Source: Paenibacillus baekrokdamisoli
GTDB lineage: Bacteria; Bacillota; Bacilli; Paenibacillales; Paenibacillaceae
Direction: 5' to 3'
Assembly: GCF_003945345.1 (NCBI RefSeq)
Contig: NZ_AP019308.1
Location: forward strand, 3,658,001-3,722,000
Length of the DNA stretch: 64,000 nt
Every line of letters begins with the position of its first letter. Position 1 is the first letter of the stretch. A model generated the notes under the pieces. It saw only the letters and a program-made list of their open reading frames with translations. It made no database searches and was not told the DNA's origin. Below are positions 1 through 9,345 of this stretch, one piece after another. A program made the position numbers and the translations under genes.

Positions 1-1530
1 AACGGCAGCCAGCATTCTATCGTATCTGTCAAATCAAAGGAAAACGGATGGACCTATGTGACATTGATGCCAAGCGCTCAATTCTTCAGCAGCGTGCTGC
101 ATGTTCGCAGCTTCATCATCATGTTGTTCTGCATCGTTGTACTTGTGGGTGCTGCAATTGCTCTCTTGCTTGCTAGAATGCAATATCAACCGATATCCGT
201 CCTGTTGGAATTCGCGAACTCCAAATCCAAACCGAACGGCTCGGCAGCTCAGTCCGTACCCTCCGGCAATGAGCTTGAGCGAATTCGAACAGCTCTGCAG
301 GATTACAGCTCTCGGGTGGATCTTCAGGAGCCCTATGCACGCAATCATTTTCTGTCCATGCTGCTGAAATACGGAAACGCCCAGAGCATGACGCCAGCTC
401 TCATGTCAGCGTTCGACCTTCAATTCGACCGTTCTCATCACTTCGTGATGGTCATCGGATGGGTTGAATCAGAAGATCATCTAGGCGACAGACAAGATCG
501 ACAAGAAATTATCGAGCTGCTTGCCCAAGTGGAGTTCCCGGAACTAGCTGCACATGCCTATGGTGTTGAGCTCCCGCAGCCGAATCAGCTCGCACTCATT
601 GTCAGTTTTAACCTTGATGATACTATGCAGGAATTCATTCACGTCAGTCATATCGTCGAAGCGGCACGCAGTAAAATGCTCGAAAATTTCGATGTGATTC
701 CGATGATTGGCGTCGGGATCTGCTATTCTAATCCTAACCAGCATAATCAGTCCTTTATTGAAGCCTGTTCCGCATATGAGCTTCGTATGTCAACTGGGCA
801 TGGCAGTGTCACTTATTTTGAGAATCTGTCTTATACGCCGGATCACACCTACTGGATTCCTAATAACGTGTTGTTGAAGCTCTCACAAAGTTTGAAGCTA
901 GGAAGCTATGATGTGGCGGCACAGATAATCAGTCCAACGATCCGAAGTTTGCATTCTTCCGATCTTTCTACATTAATCATGCGCTGTATATGCTTTGACC
1001 TTCTGAATACGATGCTGAAGACTGCATCTGAACTCGGCATCCATAACGTCATGCAGGAAATTCCCCATAATATGATTGTCAATTCATTAGATGAATTAGA
1101 GCGCAGTTTCCTTAATCTTGCTTCCCGGATCTGCACGCAGGTTGAGCGGAATACGAAGAAGGAAGAACATTCACTAATGGATCAGGTAGTTGCCTACATT
1201 GACAGTCACTTTATGGATCATACACTCAGTCTCGAGACGCTATCCTTCGAGTTCGCCATCTCACCTTCGCATATCAGCCGTTCATTCAAGGAGAAGATGG
1301 GCCTGAACTTCATTCCGTATATTTGGAATAAAAGGCTGGAAGAGGTCATGCACCAATTAAAAACAACGAATGATGCGTTAAAGGACATCATTATACGTGT
1401 CGGATACCTCGATACACCTAACTTTATCCGTAAATTCAAGAAAGAAACCGGCTATACCCCAGGCCAATACCGTAAGCTCTACTCGGAAAACGAGCTGGCG
1501 GATACAGCATTGAATTTCGATGAAGAATAA
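1..1530 (+). CDS. Membrane-sensor AraC-family regulator, 3' part (partial at left edge)
   Basis: The frame is open from base 1, so the true start lies outside the window. The visible part begins with the end of an extracellular sensor region, then one hydrophobic helix (from about base 109 to 180), a linker domain, and a C-terminal double helix-turn-helix of AraC type (last ~100 residues, containing SLETLSFEFAISPSHISRSF and the second HTH GYLDTPNFIRKFKKETGYTP). This is the layout of the membrane-anchored AraC regulators common in Paenibacillus, which sense an extracellular ligand and activate nearby carbohydrate transport genes. It converges on the permease/binding-protein genes at 1647-5210, which are its most likely targets (inference from position only). 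Family call is firm; ligand unknown. Confidence 0.9.
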   Translation, partial: NGSQHSIVSVKSKENGWTYVTLMPSAQFFSSVLHVRSFIIMLFCIVVLVGAAIALLLARMQYQPISVLLEFANSKSKPNGSAAQSVPSGNELERIRTALQDYSSRVDLQEPYARNHFLSMLLKYGNAQSMTPALMSAFDLQFDRSHHFVMVIGWVESEDHLGDRQDRQEIIELLAQVEFPELAAHAYGVELPQPNQLALIVSFNLDDTMQEFIHVSHIVEAARSKMLENFDVIPMIGVGICYSNPNQHNQSFIEACSAYELRMSTGHGSVTYFENLSYTPDHTYWIPNNVLLKLSQSLKLGSYDVAAQIISPTIRSLHSSDLSTLIMRCICFDLLNTMLKTASELGIHNVMQEIPHNMIVNSLDELERSFLNLASRICTQVERNTKKEEHSLMDQVVAYIDSHFMDHTLSLETLSFEFAISPSHISRSFKEKMGLNFIPYIWNKRLEEVMHQLKTTNDALKDIIIRVGYLDTPNFIRKFKKETGYTPGQYRKLYSENELADTALNFDEE

Positions 1531-1541
1531 CAAAATATGAT

Positions 1542-1592
1542 GCCAATATACCCGATCACCATTAAGCATGACCGGGTATATTGGCTTTTTTT
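1542..1592 (+). terminator. Rho-independent terminator of the AraC gene
   Basis: A perfect 13-bp stem, GCCAATATACCCG at 1542-1554 and its complement at 1573-1585, is followed directly by seven T residues. It sits 12 bases after the stop codon. Confidence 0.85.
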
Positions 1593-1626
1593 ATTCATTC
1601 ATTCATTCATACATTCATTCATTCAT
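1593..1626. repeat. ATTC tetranucleotide microsatellite
   Basis: Eight ATTC units, interrupted once by an ATAC, lie between the terminator and the next gene's stop codon. Such tracts change length by replication slippage. It is non-coding and no function is evident. Confidence 0.85.
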
Positions 1627-1646
1627 GCATGAATTGAATAGTCATC

Positions 1647-3272
1647 CTACTTTTTCGAACCGTTCCATCGATCGTATGCGCCTTGATAGAGTTCGGCTAT
1701 ACGGTCACCGCCCATTTTTTTGATTTGAGCCGTATACTTATCCCAGTTAGCGAGTGGTTCTTGACCTGTTACGAACTTCGCTTCCATCTGAATCACATAC
1801 GTGTTCAGATCGGACAGCAACGCGGAAGCTTCGCTCTGCTCTTCATTCGTTAAATAAACGTTAGGGAACGGCGCTTTGCCGATTGGAGTAAGTTTCTCCG
1901 CATTTTCCTTATCGATCCATGTGTCGAAATCGCTTTTAAGTCCTTTAGTAAGATCGGCTTCGTTCATACCAGGCGTGAGGATACCATAGTTAGGCGTCAT
2001 CGTACCGCGGTATTCTTCACGATCTACGCCGCCAGGAACGGGAAGCCATTCTTTCTCATGTGTATCCTTGTTTTTGTATTTCCACAGCAGGTTCTCAGGA
2101 CCTTGTGCGAATAGTGTAGCACCTTCATAGCTGTATAGGTAATCGATCCAACGCATTGTCGCTTCAGGATCCGGATTGCTTTTCGTAATGGCAAAGGTAC
2201 CGTTCGCTGAGATACCTGGATGCTTACCATAGACAGGTGAGTCCGCAATTTCACTCTTCACAGGAGTCATCAATGGATTGTCTCCACTTGGTTCACCGCC
2301 AAGCGTGAAGTAAGGGTAGTAGTCATTGAACAAGGCAATTTGATTGTTTTTTCCTTTGGCTTTCTTCTGATCAGGAGTTTGCGAGAATGTCTCGTGGTCA
2401 AGTAAATTGTCTTTCCAAAGACGATTCATAAATGTCAGATAGCCTTTGTAGCCTTCTTCTTGTGGTGTATAGTGCACTTTACCAGCCTTATCGGCATAGA
2501 TAACCTCATCATAAATGCCCCAGAAACCAAGGAAGTACATACGCAAATCGTCTAGTTTAACGGAAGTGAGCGGAATTTCATCCTTTTTCCCGTTGCCGTT
2601 CGGATCTTCTTCCTTAACACGCTTCAGGAAAGCATAGAGCTCATCTGTTGTCTTAGGCAATTCGGTAACCCCCAGAGCTTTCAGGAACTTGCCGTTATAC
2701 CACATCGGGCTGCGATACCAGACCGCTGCTAGATCGATATTCGGAAGCGCATACATATGGCCGTCAGGTGTTGTAAAAGACTTGCGAATACCTGGATTCG
2801 CGTCGAAAATCTTCTTCAGGTTCGGCGCATAACCGTTATCAATATAACTTTCGAGAGGAATAAGAACGCCCTGACTGCCGTATGTTACTTGTTCAGCAGG
2901 CTTGAGATCAGCAGCATAGAACATATCTGGCAAATTGCCGCTAGCAAATACCAAGTTTTTCTTCGTTGCGAAGCTGTCTATCGGCGAATTTTGGTATACC
3001 ATCTTGATGCCTGTCAATTTCTCCATCTCTTGAAGGACGGGCATTTTGTTCCAGTCCGCAACGCCAGCGTCTTGAGACATCATTGTCAACGAAAGCGGCT
3101 TACTAACAATCGGAAACCCTTCTTTCTTGACGTCCGAAACCGCCTTGGAAGATCCCGTGTCAGTTGAACTGCCAGCAGTACCCTCGTCTTTGGACGAACC
3201 GCAACCTGCAAGTGATGACATGAGTAAAGTAAGACCTAACAATAAGATGGACGATTCACGAAGCTTTTTCAT
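1647..3272 (-). CDS. ABC transporter solute-binding lipoprotein (LplA-like, family 1)
   Basis: The protein starts with a lysine-containing signal peptide and a lipobox (SLAGC, Cys at about residue 24), so it should be a lipid-anchored extracellular binding protein. The mature part of about 515 residues has the SBP family 1 layout of CUT1 oligosaccharide importers. The chosen start is the ATG at 3272, with AGGGGAG 8 bases upstream; an adjacent TTG at 3275 would add one residue. It is the last gene of a permease-permease-SBP unit, 44 bases after the second permease. There is no ATPase gene nearby, as usual for these systems, which share MsmX-type ATPases. Substrate cannot be told from sequence. 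Confidence 0.92.
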   Translation of the reverse strand: MKKLRESSILLLGLTLLMSSLAGCGSSKDEGTAGSSTDTGSSKAVSDVKKEGFPIVSKPLSLTMMSQDAGVADWNKMPVLQEMEKLTGIKMVYQNSPIDSFATKKNLVFASGNLPDMFYAADLKPAEQVTYGSQGVLIPLESYIDNGYAPNLKKIFDANPGIRKSFTTPDGHMYALPNIDLAAVWYRSPMWYNGKFLKALGVTELPKTTDELYAFLKRVKEEDPNGNGKKDEIPLTSVKLDDLRMYFLGFWGIYDEVIYADKAGKVHYTPQEEGYKGYLTFMNRLWKDNLLDHETFSQTPDQKKAKGKNNQIALFNDYYPYFTLGGEPSGDNPLMTPVKSEIADSPVYGKHPGISANGTFAITKSNPDPEATMRWIDYLYSYEGATLFAQGPENLLWKYKNKDTHEKEWLPVPGGVDREEYRGTMTPNYGILTPGMNEADLTKGLKSDFDTWIDKENAEKLTPIGKAPFPNVYLTNEEQSEASALLSDLNTYVIQMEAKFVTGQEPLANWDKYTAQIKKMGGDRIAELYQGAYDRWNGSKK

Positions 3273-3316
3273 CAAACATTCTCCCCTTTAGTTAAATTAA
3301 TTGCTTATGAGTAAGA

Positions 3317-4225
3317 TCAGCCCTTAACGGAACCAATCATGACACCTTGTACAAAATAACGCTGAAGGAACGGATAAATCGCAATAACGGGTACTGTTGC
3401 TACAATAATGACTGCATATTTGACCAGTGCGGCAATCTCAGCTTTGTTGTTAAGTGCCGCTGCTGATGACGCATCTATGGCGCCCCCGCCCTGTGCCGAC
3501 ATTTCTTGCAGAACAAGAATTTGTCGTAGGACGAGCTGCAGCGGGTATTTATCTGCATCATTCAAATAGATAAGTGCCGAGAAGTAGCTATTCCAGTTAC
3601 CAACACCGTAGAATAATCCCATAACAGCGATAATCGGCATCGATAACGGTAGAATGATTTTGATGAATAACCGCATGTTCGTGCATCCATCGATTTGAGC
3701 GGCTTCCTGCATTTCCTTCGGGATTGAAGACTGAAAGAATGTCCGCGATACAATGATGTTCCAGATCGAAGCGGCTGAAGGAATAACAATCGCCCACATC
3801 GTGTTTACCATGCCTAATTCTTTCACGAGCAGGTATGTCGGCACAAGACCGCCGCCGAAGAACATGGTCACCATGAACATACCCATAAAAAAGTTTCGTC
3901 CCACAAAGTCTTTGCGGCTCAAGGCATATGCCGCTGGCAGCGTAACGATTAAATTGATCAACGTTCCTACTACTGTATAGAGAATGGTGTTCCCATATCC
4001 AGTCCAAATACTCGCGTTCGCGAAAACTCTTCTGTAACCTTCAAAGGTAATGCCTTTGGGCCACAGCCACATTTCACCAGCAGCGACTAACTTCGGATCA
4101 CTGATTGAAGCACTGACCATATATATTACTGGATAAGCCACAATAATAAAGGCTAGAAACACATAAATATAGTTACAAATAACGAATGCTCTATCCCTAC
4201 CGGTTTCTTTAACAGCAGAAATCAT
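3317..4225 (-). CDS. Carbohydrate ABC transporter permease (LplC/MalG type)
   Basis: A 302-residue polytopic inner-membrane protein with six predicted helices and the EAA loop (EMQEAAQIDGCTNMRLFIKI) that contacts the ATPase. The C-terminus, ending FVQGVMIGSVKG, is typical of LplC-like members of the CUT1 MalG family. It lies 19 bases after the partner permease and 44 bases before the binding protein, so the three are almost certainly cotranscribed. Confidence 0.93.
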   Translation of the reverse strand: MISAVKETGRDRAFVICNYIYVFLAFIIVAYPVIYMVSASISDPKLVAAGEMWLWPKGITFEGYRRVFANASIWTGYGNTILYTVVGTLINLIVTLPAAYALSRKDFVGRNFFMGMFMVTMFFGGGLVPTYLLVKELGMVNTMWAIVIPSAASIWNIIVSRTFFQSSIPKEMQEAAQIDGCTNMRLFIKIILPLSMPIIAVMGLFYGVGNWNSYFSALIYLNDADKYPLQLVLRQILVLQEMSAQGGGAIDASSAAALNNKAEIAALVKYAVIIVATVPVIAIYPFLQRYFVQGVMIGSVKG

Positions 4226-4244
4226 CGATTCTCACCTCCTTCTC

Positions 4245-5210
4245 TTACCACAAGCTGTTACTCTCATTGGAACGGCGAACGATCTGGTTCACAACAATCA
4301 ATAGGATCGCGTTAACAACAGAATTGAACAACCCGACCGCCGTCGAGAAACTATATTGGGCATCCACGAGTCCCGAACGATATACGAAGGTCGAAATGAC
4401 ATCCGAAGCTCCCATGTTCAATGGATTTTGCAGCAATAATATCTTCTCAAATCCTACCCCAAGCAGACTACCCATATTGAGTATTAATAGAATGGTAATT
4501 GTTGGGATGATCGTCGGAATGTTAATGTAGCGAACACGTTGGAAACGTGAGGCGCCATCGATAATGGCTGCTTCATGCAGACCTGGATCAACACCTGATA
4601 GCGCTGCCAAATAGATTATCGTACCCCAGCCTGCGCTCTGCCAGACGCCCGAGAACACATACATCGTCTTAAACCATCTCGGGTCCGTTAAGAAATCGGG
4701 TGCTTTGAATCCAAGCCATTCAATCAAGTGAGTAACCATTCCCGCTGAGGGAGACAAGAACGTAATGATCATCCCCGCCATAACGACCACGGAAATAAAG
4801 TGAGGCGCATAAGTAATGGTCTGAGCGGCCCTTTTAAAATACCCGTTCTTTATCTCGTTGAATGCCAAAGCCAGTAGAATTGGAATCGGAAAGCCAATGG
4901 CCAGTTCATACAAGCTGATACTTAGTGTGTTCCATAATAAGTCCCAGAAGTAATAAGAATGAAAGAAACGGATAAAGTGATCGAACCCGACCCAAGGGCT
5001 TCCGAAGATCCCTCTTGTTGGAATGAAGTTCTTAAAAGCGATTTGTATGCCGTACATCGGACCATAAGAAAAAATAAGAAAGTATAAAACCGCCGGTGCT
5101 ATAAATACATATAGCTCCCAATTTAGCAGGACTCTCTTCCATACTTTACTCTTTTCTTTCTTTTGTTCCGGAAGCGCTCTGCCTGCTAAGATACTTTTAG
5201 TATCCTGCAT
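4245..5210 (-). CDS. Carbohydrate ABC transporter permease (LplB/MalF type)
   Basis: A 321-residue permease with a basic cytoplasmic N-terminus followed by six predicted membrane helices and an EAA loop (GLHEAAIIDGASRFQRVRYI). The N-terminal signature around WELYVFIAPAVLYFLIFSYG is characteristic of LplB-type proteins that import sugars or uronic-acid oligosaccharides. It is the first gene of the three-gene unit; the ATG at 5210 follows a GGAGGGGG-type ribosome binding site. Confidence 0.93.
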   Translation of the reverse strand: MQDTKSILAGRALPEQKKEKSKVWKRVLLNWELYVFIAPAVLYFLIFSYGPMYGIQIAFKNFIPTRGIFGSPWVGFDHFIRFFHSYYFWDLLWNTLSISLYELAIGFPIPILLALAFNEIKNGYFKRAAQTITYAPHFISVVVMAGMIITFLSPSAGMVTHLIEWLGFKAPDFLTDPRWFKTMYVFSGVWQSAGWGTIIYLAALSGVDPGLHEAAIIDGASRFQRVRYINIPTIIPTITILLILNMGSLLGVGFEKILLLQNPLNMGASDVISTFVYRSGLVDAQYSFSTAVGLFNSVVNAILLIVVNQIVRRSNESNSLW

Positions 5211-5275
5211 AGTATCACCCCCTCCTATTCAGTTAGTGTTTCTCTTGCTAAGTTGTCTTCGCCAGGATCGATATT

Positions 5276-5289
5276 TGCTAGCGCTTACA
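5276..5289. promoter_or_regulatory. Candidate catabolite-response element (cre)
   Basis: TGCTAGCGCTTACA lies 66 bases upstream of the permease gene and matches the CcpA consensus TGWNANCGNTNWCA except at one W position. This would give glucose repression of the transporter, consistent with the function. The rest of the 5211-5573 gap holds no gene that I can see. Confidence 0.5.
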
Positions 5290-5573
5290 AAACATAGCCG
5301 AAAACAGATGAACTCGTAAATATGTCATTTTCGATTAGGGTACAAACCGCATAACAGCAGGGATTCCGCGGGAATGGAGAGATCATATAGATCTAAATAA
5401 GAGGTGTGAAATGTGTCATTTTTGATCAAAAACCTTTGTTTTTCCCCTTGCGCAATTTTAACCTATCCCCCTTTTCACGTTAATAAGACCTTCATTATGG
5501 ATTCTTCCTTGCGAAATCATGAATAACATGTAAGCAGTTACATTTGGGAATGTTGAAGTGTCCTTCGTAACAC

Positions 5574-5612
5574 AAAAAAGCCAGCGATGAGCTCACTTGG
5601 CTCTCACTGGCT
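5574..5612 (-). terminator. Terminator of the PhyH-family gene
   Basis: Read on the minus strand, stem GCCAGTGAG pairs imperfectly with CTCATCGCTGGC and is followed by six T residues. It lies about 65 bases past the stop at 5677. Confidence 0.75.
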
Positions 5613-5676
5613 TCTGCTGGATTCCGTTCCATTCAGTTCGATGCTGCTTGATTCCATGAACAGCATCCTCTTAAAG

Positions 5677-6450
5677 TTAGAGGATTTGGTAGTCCGGTTT
5701 TACTTTATCAAAATTCGGATTCTCTCCACAGACCATAAGCCCCATGCCCCAATCATAATGCTCCTTCGTCGTCGGGAAGTCCGTCGCGCTCCGGTACTGG
5801 AACAGCACATTGCGGCGTGTCCGCTCACTTCGGTTAGCTGGAGAGCCATGAATCGTCAAATAGTTGAAGAAAAGAACGTCGCCAGCCTCTGCTATACAAG
5901 GGGTTCCCATAGAAACGGGATATTCCTTGGCATTGAGATAATGTTTGCCGACATGCGGAAGTGTTCCTTCTTTATGTGAGCCCGGAATGACATGCAAGCA
6001 GCCATTATCCACATTCGCATCGTCCAAATGGACGCTGGCTGCAAGCATCGTATGCAGCTCATGCGGGAAATAAGGGGCGTCCTGATGCATTGGGAAAGCT
6101 GCGCCGTTCTCAGGCGGCTTCACTAACATCTTGGAATGATGAAGCTGTACGTTCGGACCAATCAGCTGGGATAGAACAGCTGTCATATTCGGATGAATGA
6201 TTGCTCTCATGAATGCTGCATCATGATAATGAACATCATGGAAGCCTTTAAGCACAAGCTTCTTCAGCTCTTCAGGCGGCAGGAAATCCCCTTGCCATTG
6301 TGCATTATCATCTTTATTGATCTTAGCAGCACGATCAATGATCTTCCCTACTCCGTTTCTCATCTCTTCGACTTCTTCTTTATTGAATACACCCTTGACC
6401 AGCAAGTACCCTTGTTCATTGTAAAAATCAACATCCTGTGCTTTAATCAT
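5677..6450 (-). CDS. Phytanoyl-CoA dioxygenase (PhyH) family protein
   Basis: A 257-residue non-haem Fe(II)/2-oxoglutarate dioxygenase of the PhyH family. The HxD iron-binding pair is in MHQDAPYF, and the distal side is the TIHGSPANRSERTRRN segment, giving the third histidine and the arginine that binds 2-oxoglutarate. Such bacterial PhyH proteins hydroxylate varied small molecules; the substrate here is unknown. It is transcribed divergently from an AraC regulator with 142 bases between, a layout suggesting that the regulator controls it. Confidence 0.9.
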   Translation of the reverse strand: MIKAQDVDFYNEQGYLLVKGVFNKEEVEEMRNGVGKIIDRAAKINKDDNAQWQGDFLPPEELKKLVLKGFHDVHYHDAAFMRAIIHPNMTAVLSQLIGPNVQLHHSKMLVKPPENGAAFPMHQDAPYFPHELHTMLAASVHLDDANVDNGCLHVIPGSHKEGTLPHVGKHYLNAKEYPVSMGTPCIAEAGDVLFFNYLTIHGSPANRSERTRRNVLFQYRSATDFPTTKEHYDWGMGLMVCGENPNFDKVKPDYQIL

Positions 6451-6592
6451 GATAGATCCTCCAGTGGGATGAAATGTCTTACTTATGGCTTTATTATAGC
6501 TTTGTCTGCGTATTCAAGTCTTTATCCAAGCAAGTCATCTTTTTGTCTTTTCACGCCATTTATTAATACTACAGTTAGGAGATGTCTTCGAT

Positions 6593-7471
6593 ATGTATCA
6601 ATGGATGGCGAGTGACCGATGGCTGAATCAATATGCACTGCGGCTGCAATCCCAAGGTGCCGTCTTCACCGTTCATTATTGGGGCGCAGATGAGAATCAC
6701 TTCTCGAACCTTGTTCATAAGCATTCCTTCTTCGAAATATGCTATGTCCTAGATGGTGAGGGCACTTATGTCGATCAAGAGATGCAATATCCTTTAACCG
6801 CACATACACTCTTCTACTCCCGTCCTGGAATTACGCATCAAATACAGTCAACACTTGGTCTGCAGCTGCTCTTCGTTGCCTTCGAGCTTGATGAGAACCA
6901 AAGCTCGGTTCCAGCTCGCAATACCTTTCAAGCATTAGCATCAACAGAGACCGTCTACATGACGGATGCGGAGCAGCATCCAGCTGCACAGCTATGGCGT
7001 TCACTTCTTCGACGCACGGATAATCAAAGTACTTTGCCTGAAGCATTAGTTCCTGAGCTAGCTGGCGTACTTATAAATTCACTTGCTGCTTTATTTAATA
7101 ACCAAGCCGCGGCACCTGGGCCTGTCCCACGCCGAAGCTCATCCGCATTATTGAAGCAAGCTAAACGATATATAGGTGATAATTTATCCGACGATGAATT
7201 GTCGCTTGGCAAAGTCGCCGCCCATATTAATCTATCCTCCAGACAGCTGTCACGATTGTTCTCCGACAATATCCTTGAATCCTTCACGGAATATGTGAGG
7301 CAGCAGCGTGTTCGGAAGGCGGGTGAGCTGCTTCGCCGCTCTGATTATTCCATTAAAGAGATTGCCGAGATGACCGGCTTCGGGTCCGTTCATTACTTCA
7401 CGAGAACCTTCCACGCGCTCATGCAAGCAACCCCTGCACGTTATCGTGATGAAACGTTCATCAATGACTGA
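6593..7471 (+). CDS. AraC-family transcriptional regulator with cupin N-domain
   Basis: A soluble 292-residue regulator: an N-terminal cupin-like sensing domain (HKHSFFEICYVLDGEGTYVD) and a C-terminal AraC DNA-binding domain (from about residue 190, LSLGKVAAHINLSSRQLSRL and IAEMTGFGSVHYFTRTF). Start chosen at the ATG with AGGAGA 10 bases upstream. It is divergent from the PhyH gene, which is its likeliest target. Confidence 0.9.
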   Translation: MYQWMASDRWLNQYALRLQSQGAVFTVHYWGADENHFSNLVHKHSFFEICYVLDGEGTYVDQEMQYPLTAHTLFYSRPGITHQIQSTLGLQLLFVAFELDENQSSVPARNTFQALASTETVYMTDAEQHPAAQLWRSLLRRTDNQSTLPEALVPELAGVLINSLAALFNNQAAAPGPVPRRSSSALLKQAKRYIGDNLSDDELSLGKVAAHINLSSRQLSRLFSDNILESFTEYVRQQRVRKAGELLRRSDYSIKEIAEMTGFGSVHYFTRTFHALMQATPARYRDETFIND

Positions 7472-7501
7472 TATCAGCTAGACACTCCAGCACAACAATA
7501 A

Positions 7502-7539
7502 AAGCCTTTAACTTGCGCCATCGGCGTCGTTAAAGGCTT
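7502..7539 (-). terminator. Terminator between AraC and sigma factor genes
   Basis: An 11-bp perfect stem (AAGCCTTTAAC and its complement) lies between two convergent genes. On the minus strand it is followed by TTTTATT, so it serves the sigma gene; the plus side has a weak tail and may terminate the AraC gene less well. Confidence 0.75.
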
Positions 7540-7562
7540 GCTAAAAATTCTAAATTTCGATT

Positions 7563-8165
7563 TTAGAAGAAGCTGAACATCAATGAGGAATAAATAAGAA
7601 GCGTCTTACCCCACCGTTTCTTCATGAAGTCCTTGCTGCGGTGAATACGGGATTTGACTGTATTAACCGGAATATTGTTGGCACGTCCGATGTCTTCCAT
7701 CGACATCTCCAGTACGTAACGCTGGTAAACAACACTCTTATATTTATCTGGCAGCTTTTCAATCATTTCAGCCATCTTATCTGAGAATTCACGTTCAATG
7801 ACTTCCCCTTCAGGAGACATGGCGGTGTTCGGAATGACATCATGCAGCGAGAGATTCTGATCGGAATGAGCAACGATTGGTTGATCGAGCGGCAATGAAG
7901 GTGCCTTTCTTCGACGCAGCAGATCCAAACAAATATTTTTGCCGATATGAAAAATCCAAGTCGAGAACCGTTTGTTCTCATCAAACCGATTTAAATTCAA
8001 ATATACCTTTAGAAAGGTCTCCTGAACGACATCCTCGCACTCTGTCTTACTCCGTAAGATACGATGCGCCATATTAAAAATTTTGTCCTTGTACAATTCA
8101 ACTAATTTGTTGAAAGCAATCTGATCGCCCTGCCTCGACAACAACACCAACTGAGCCTCGTTCAC
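7563..8165 (-). CDS. ECF RNA polymerase sigma factor (SigW-like)
   Basis: Sigma region 2 is seen at about residues 17-85 (FNKLVELYKDKIFNMAHRIL, then CEDVVQETFLKVYLN and STWIFHIGKN) and region 4 at about 130-185 (LPDKYKSVVYQRYVLEMSMEDIG, NTVKSRIHRSKDFMKK). The GTG at 8165 is preferred because AGAGGAG lies 8 bases upstream; an ATG at 8192 in the same frame lacks a good site. An upstream TATAAT box lies near 8210. No anti-sigma gene follows, unlike sigW-rsiW. The C-terminus ends in an odd hydrophobic stretch, LLIYSSLMFSFF. Confidence 0.9.
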   Translation of the reverse strand: MNEAQLVLLSRQGDQIAFNKLVELYKDKIFNMAHRILRSKTECEDVVQETFLKVYLNLNRFDENKRFSTWIFHIGKNICLDLLRRRKAPSLPLDQPIVAHSDQNLSLHDVIPNTAMSPEGEVIEREFSDKMAEMIEKLPDKYKSVVYQRYVLEMSMEDIGRANNIPVNTVKSRIHRSKDFMKKRWGKTLLIYSSLMFSFF

Positions 8166-8224
8166 CGCAAATTCTCCTCTACTGCCCGTCATCCATCTTT
8201 ATCTCCTATTATAGCAGGAAAATT

Positions 8225-8256
8225 TAGAAACGCATCTGAAAAAGCACGCGTTTCTA
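8225..8256. promoter_or_regulatory. Dyad upstream of the ECF sigma gene
   Basis: Perfect 9-bp inverted repeat TAGAAACGC / GCGTTTCTA separated by 14 bases. It could be a terminator of the hydrolase gene ending at 8336 or an operator for the sigma gene; its T tail on the minus strand (AAATTTT) is weak, so both readings stay open. Confidence 0.45.
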
Positions 8257-8335
8257 GGAAGTTTATGAACTGCTGGTGAATTTGATGCTAAAGTTGCTCT
8301 CCGTATACCTCCAGCTCCGATAATTGTGTCTTGTC

Positions 8336-9271
8336 TTATTTTATTCCTTCCATAAAGCTCCTAAAGTTTTCAACGATTTCTTTTGATCTGGTATGGTGTA
8401 AATAATGTCCTCCTTCAAATGTCATCACTTTCCCGTTCACAGAATCTTTTATCTGTTCTTCATGTTTTGCTTCCCATCCTGCAACTTCCGTATCATTGTT
8501 TTGTAAAAAGAAAATAACAGGAAGATTTTTAGGGAATTTAAAATGTTCGGCAGCTTTAAAATTATTATTAAAATTTTTCCCTTCGCTTATGATGTTTGGA
8601 TTCATCATGTTTTTGAGAGAAATCATTCGAATTTGCTCTCTTGTCTCATCATCAACTTCTGGTGTAATAAGTTGGTCAGGATTTAGTTTCATTATTAATC
8701 TGTAGAAACCTGATTTATTGAGTAGTCCATAGAGTTCTGCTGGGAATTCATCCGTACCACCTTGCGTTGGAAAACTACTATCAATCCCAACAAATGCACG
8801 AACTTCTTTTTCGTATTTGTTCACATATTCTAGTCCGTAAATTCCGAAAATCGAGTGACCCATCAGAGTATACCGGTCAATATTTAGTTTCTGTAAACAT
8901 TCATGAATTTCATCTACAATATTATCAATGGTTCGTTCTTTTTCAGTTATATCACTTAATCCATAACCAAAAGGCTCAATCACTACTACCTTGTAATATG
9001 GAGATAGCTCTTCCACTAGTGGCTTAAAATCAATACCTGGCGCTGCTGTTGCAAAACCCGGAAGCAGCACGACCGTTTCTTTGCCCTTTCCTTGAATCGT
9101 AACATTCATATTTTTCCCATCGACTGGTACAAGCTGTCCATAGGATACAATTTTTGCTTTCTCCGATTTGTTACAGACAATATTAACTATATAAACAGTT
9201 AATAGAAAAACTCCGATTGCTATAAATATAGCAACTATTATTTTAAGTAGAATGATTAGTATTTTTTTCAT
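8336..9271 (-). CDS. Membrane-anchored alpha/beta hydrolase
   Basis: A 311-residue protein with an N-terminal signal-anchor helix (residues ~4-30) and an alpha/beta-hydrolase fold facing outward. The oxyanion segment is LLPGFATAAPG, the nucleophile elbow is MGHSIFGIYG and the catalytic histidine is in EGGHYLHHTRS. The elbow is unusual: the residue two after the serine is Phe, where most relatives have a small residue (Gly or Ser). Substrate unknown. Confidence 0.88.
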   Translation of the reverse strand: MKKILIILLKIIVAIFIAIGVFLLTVYIVNIVCNKSEKAKIVSYGQLVPVDGKNMNVTIQGKGKETVVLLPGFATAAPGIDFKPLVEELSPYYKVVVIEPFGYGLSDITEKERTIDNIVDEIHECLQKLNIDRYTLMGHSIFGIYGLEYVNKYEKEVRAFVGIDSSFPTQGGTDEFPAELYGLLNKSGFYRLIMKLNPDQLITPEVDDETREQIRMISLKNMMNPNIISEGKNFNNNFKAAEHFKFPKNLPVIFFLQNNDTEVAGWEAKHEEQIKDSVNGKVMTFEGGHYLHHTRSKEIVENFRSFMEGIK

Positions 9272-9345
9272 AATTCAATTCAATTCCTTTCCTAATGAGC
9301 TTAGTGCTGATAAAGTTTCTTCATTATAGAGCTCTTTTGAGACAT

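Noticed and set aside
1593..1626. Short regular repeats considered as a CRISPR array
   Set aside because: The units are four bases without spacers; this is a simple microsatellite. No CRISPR array or cas gene was seen anywhere.
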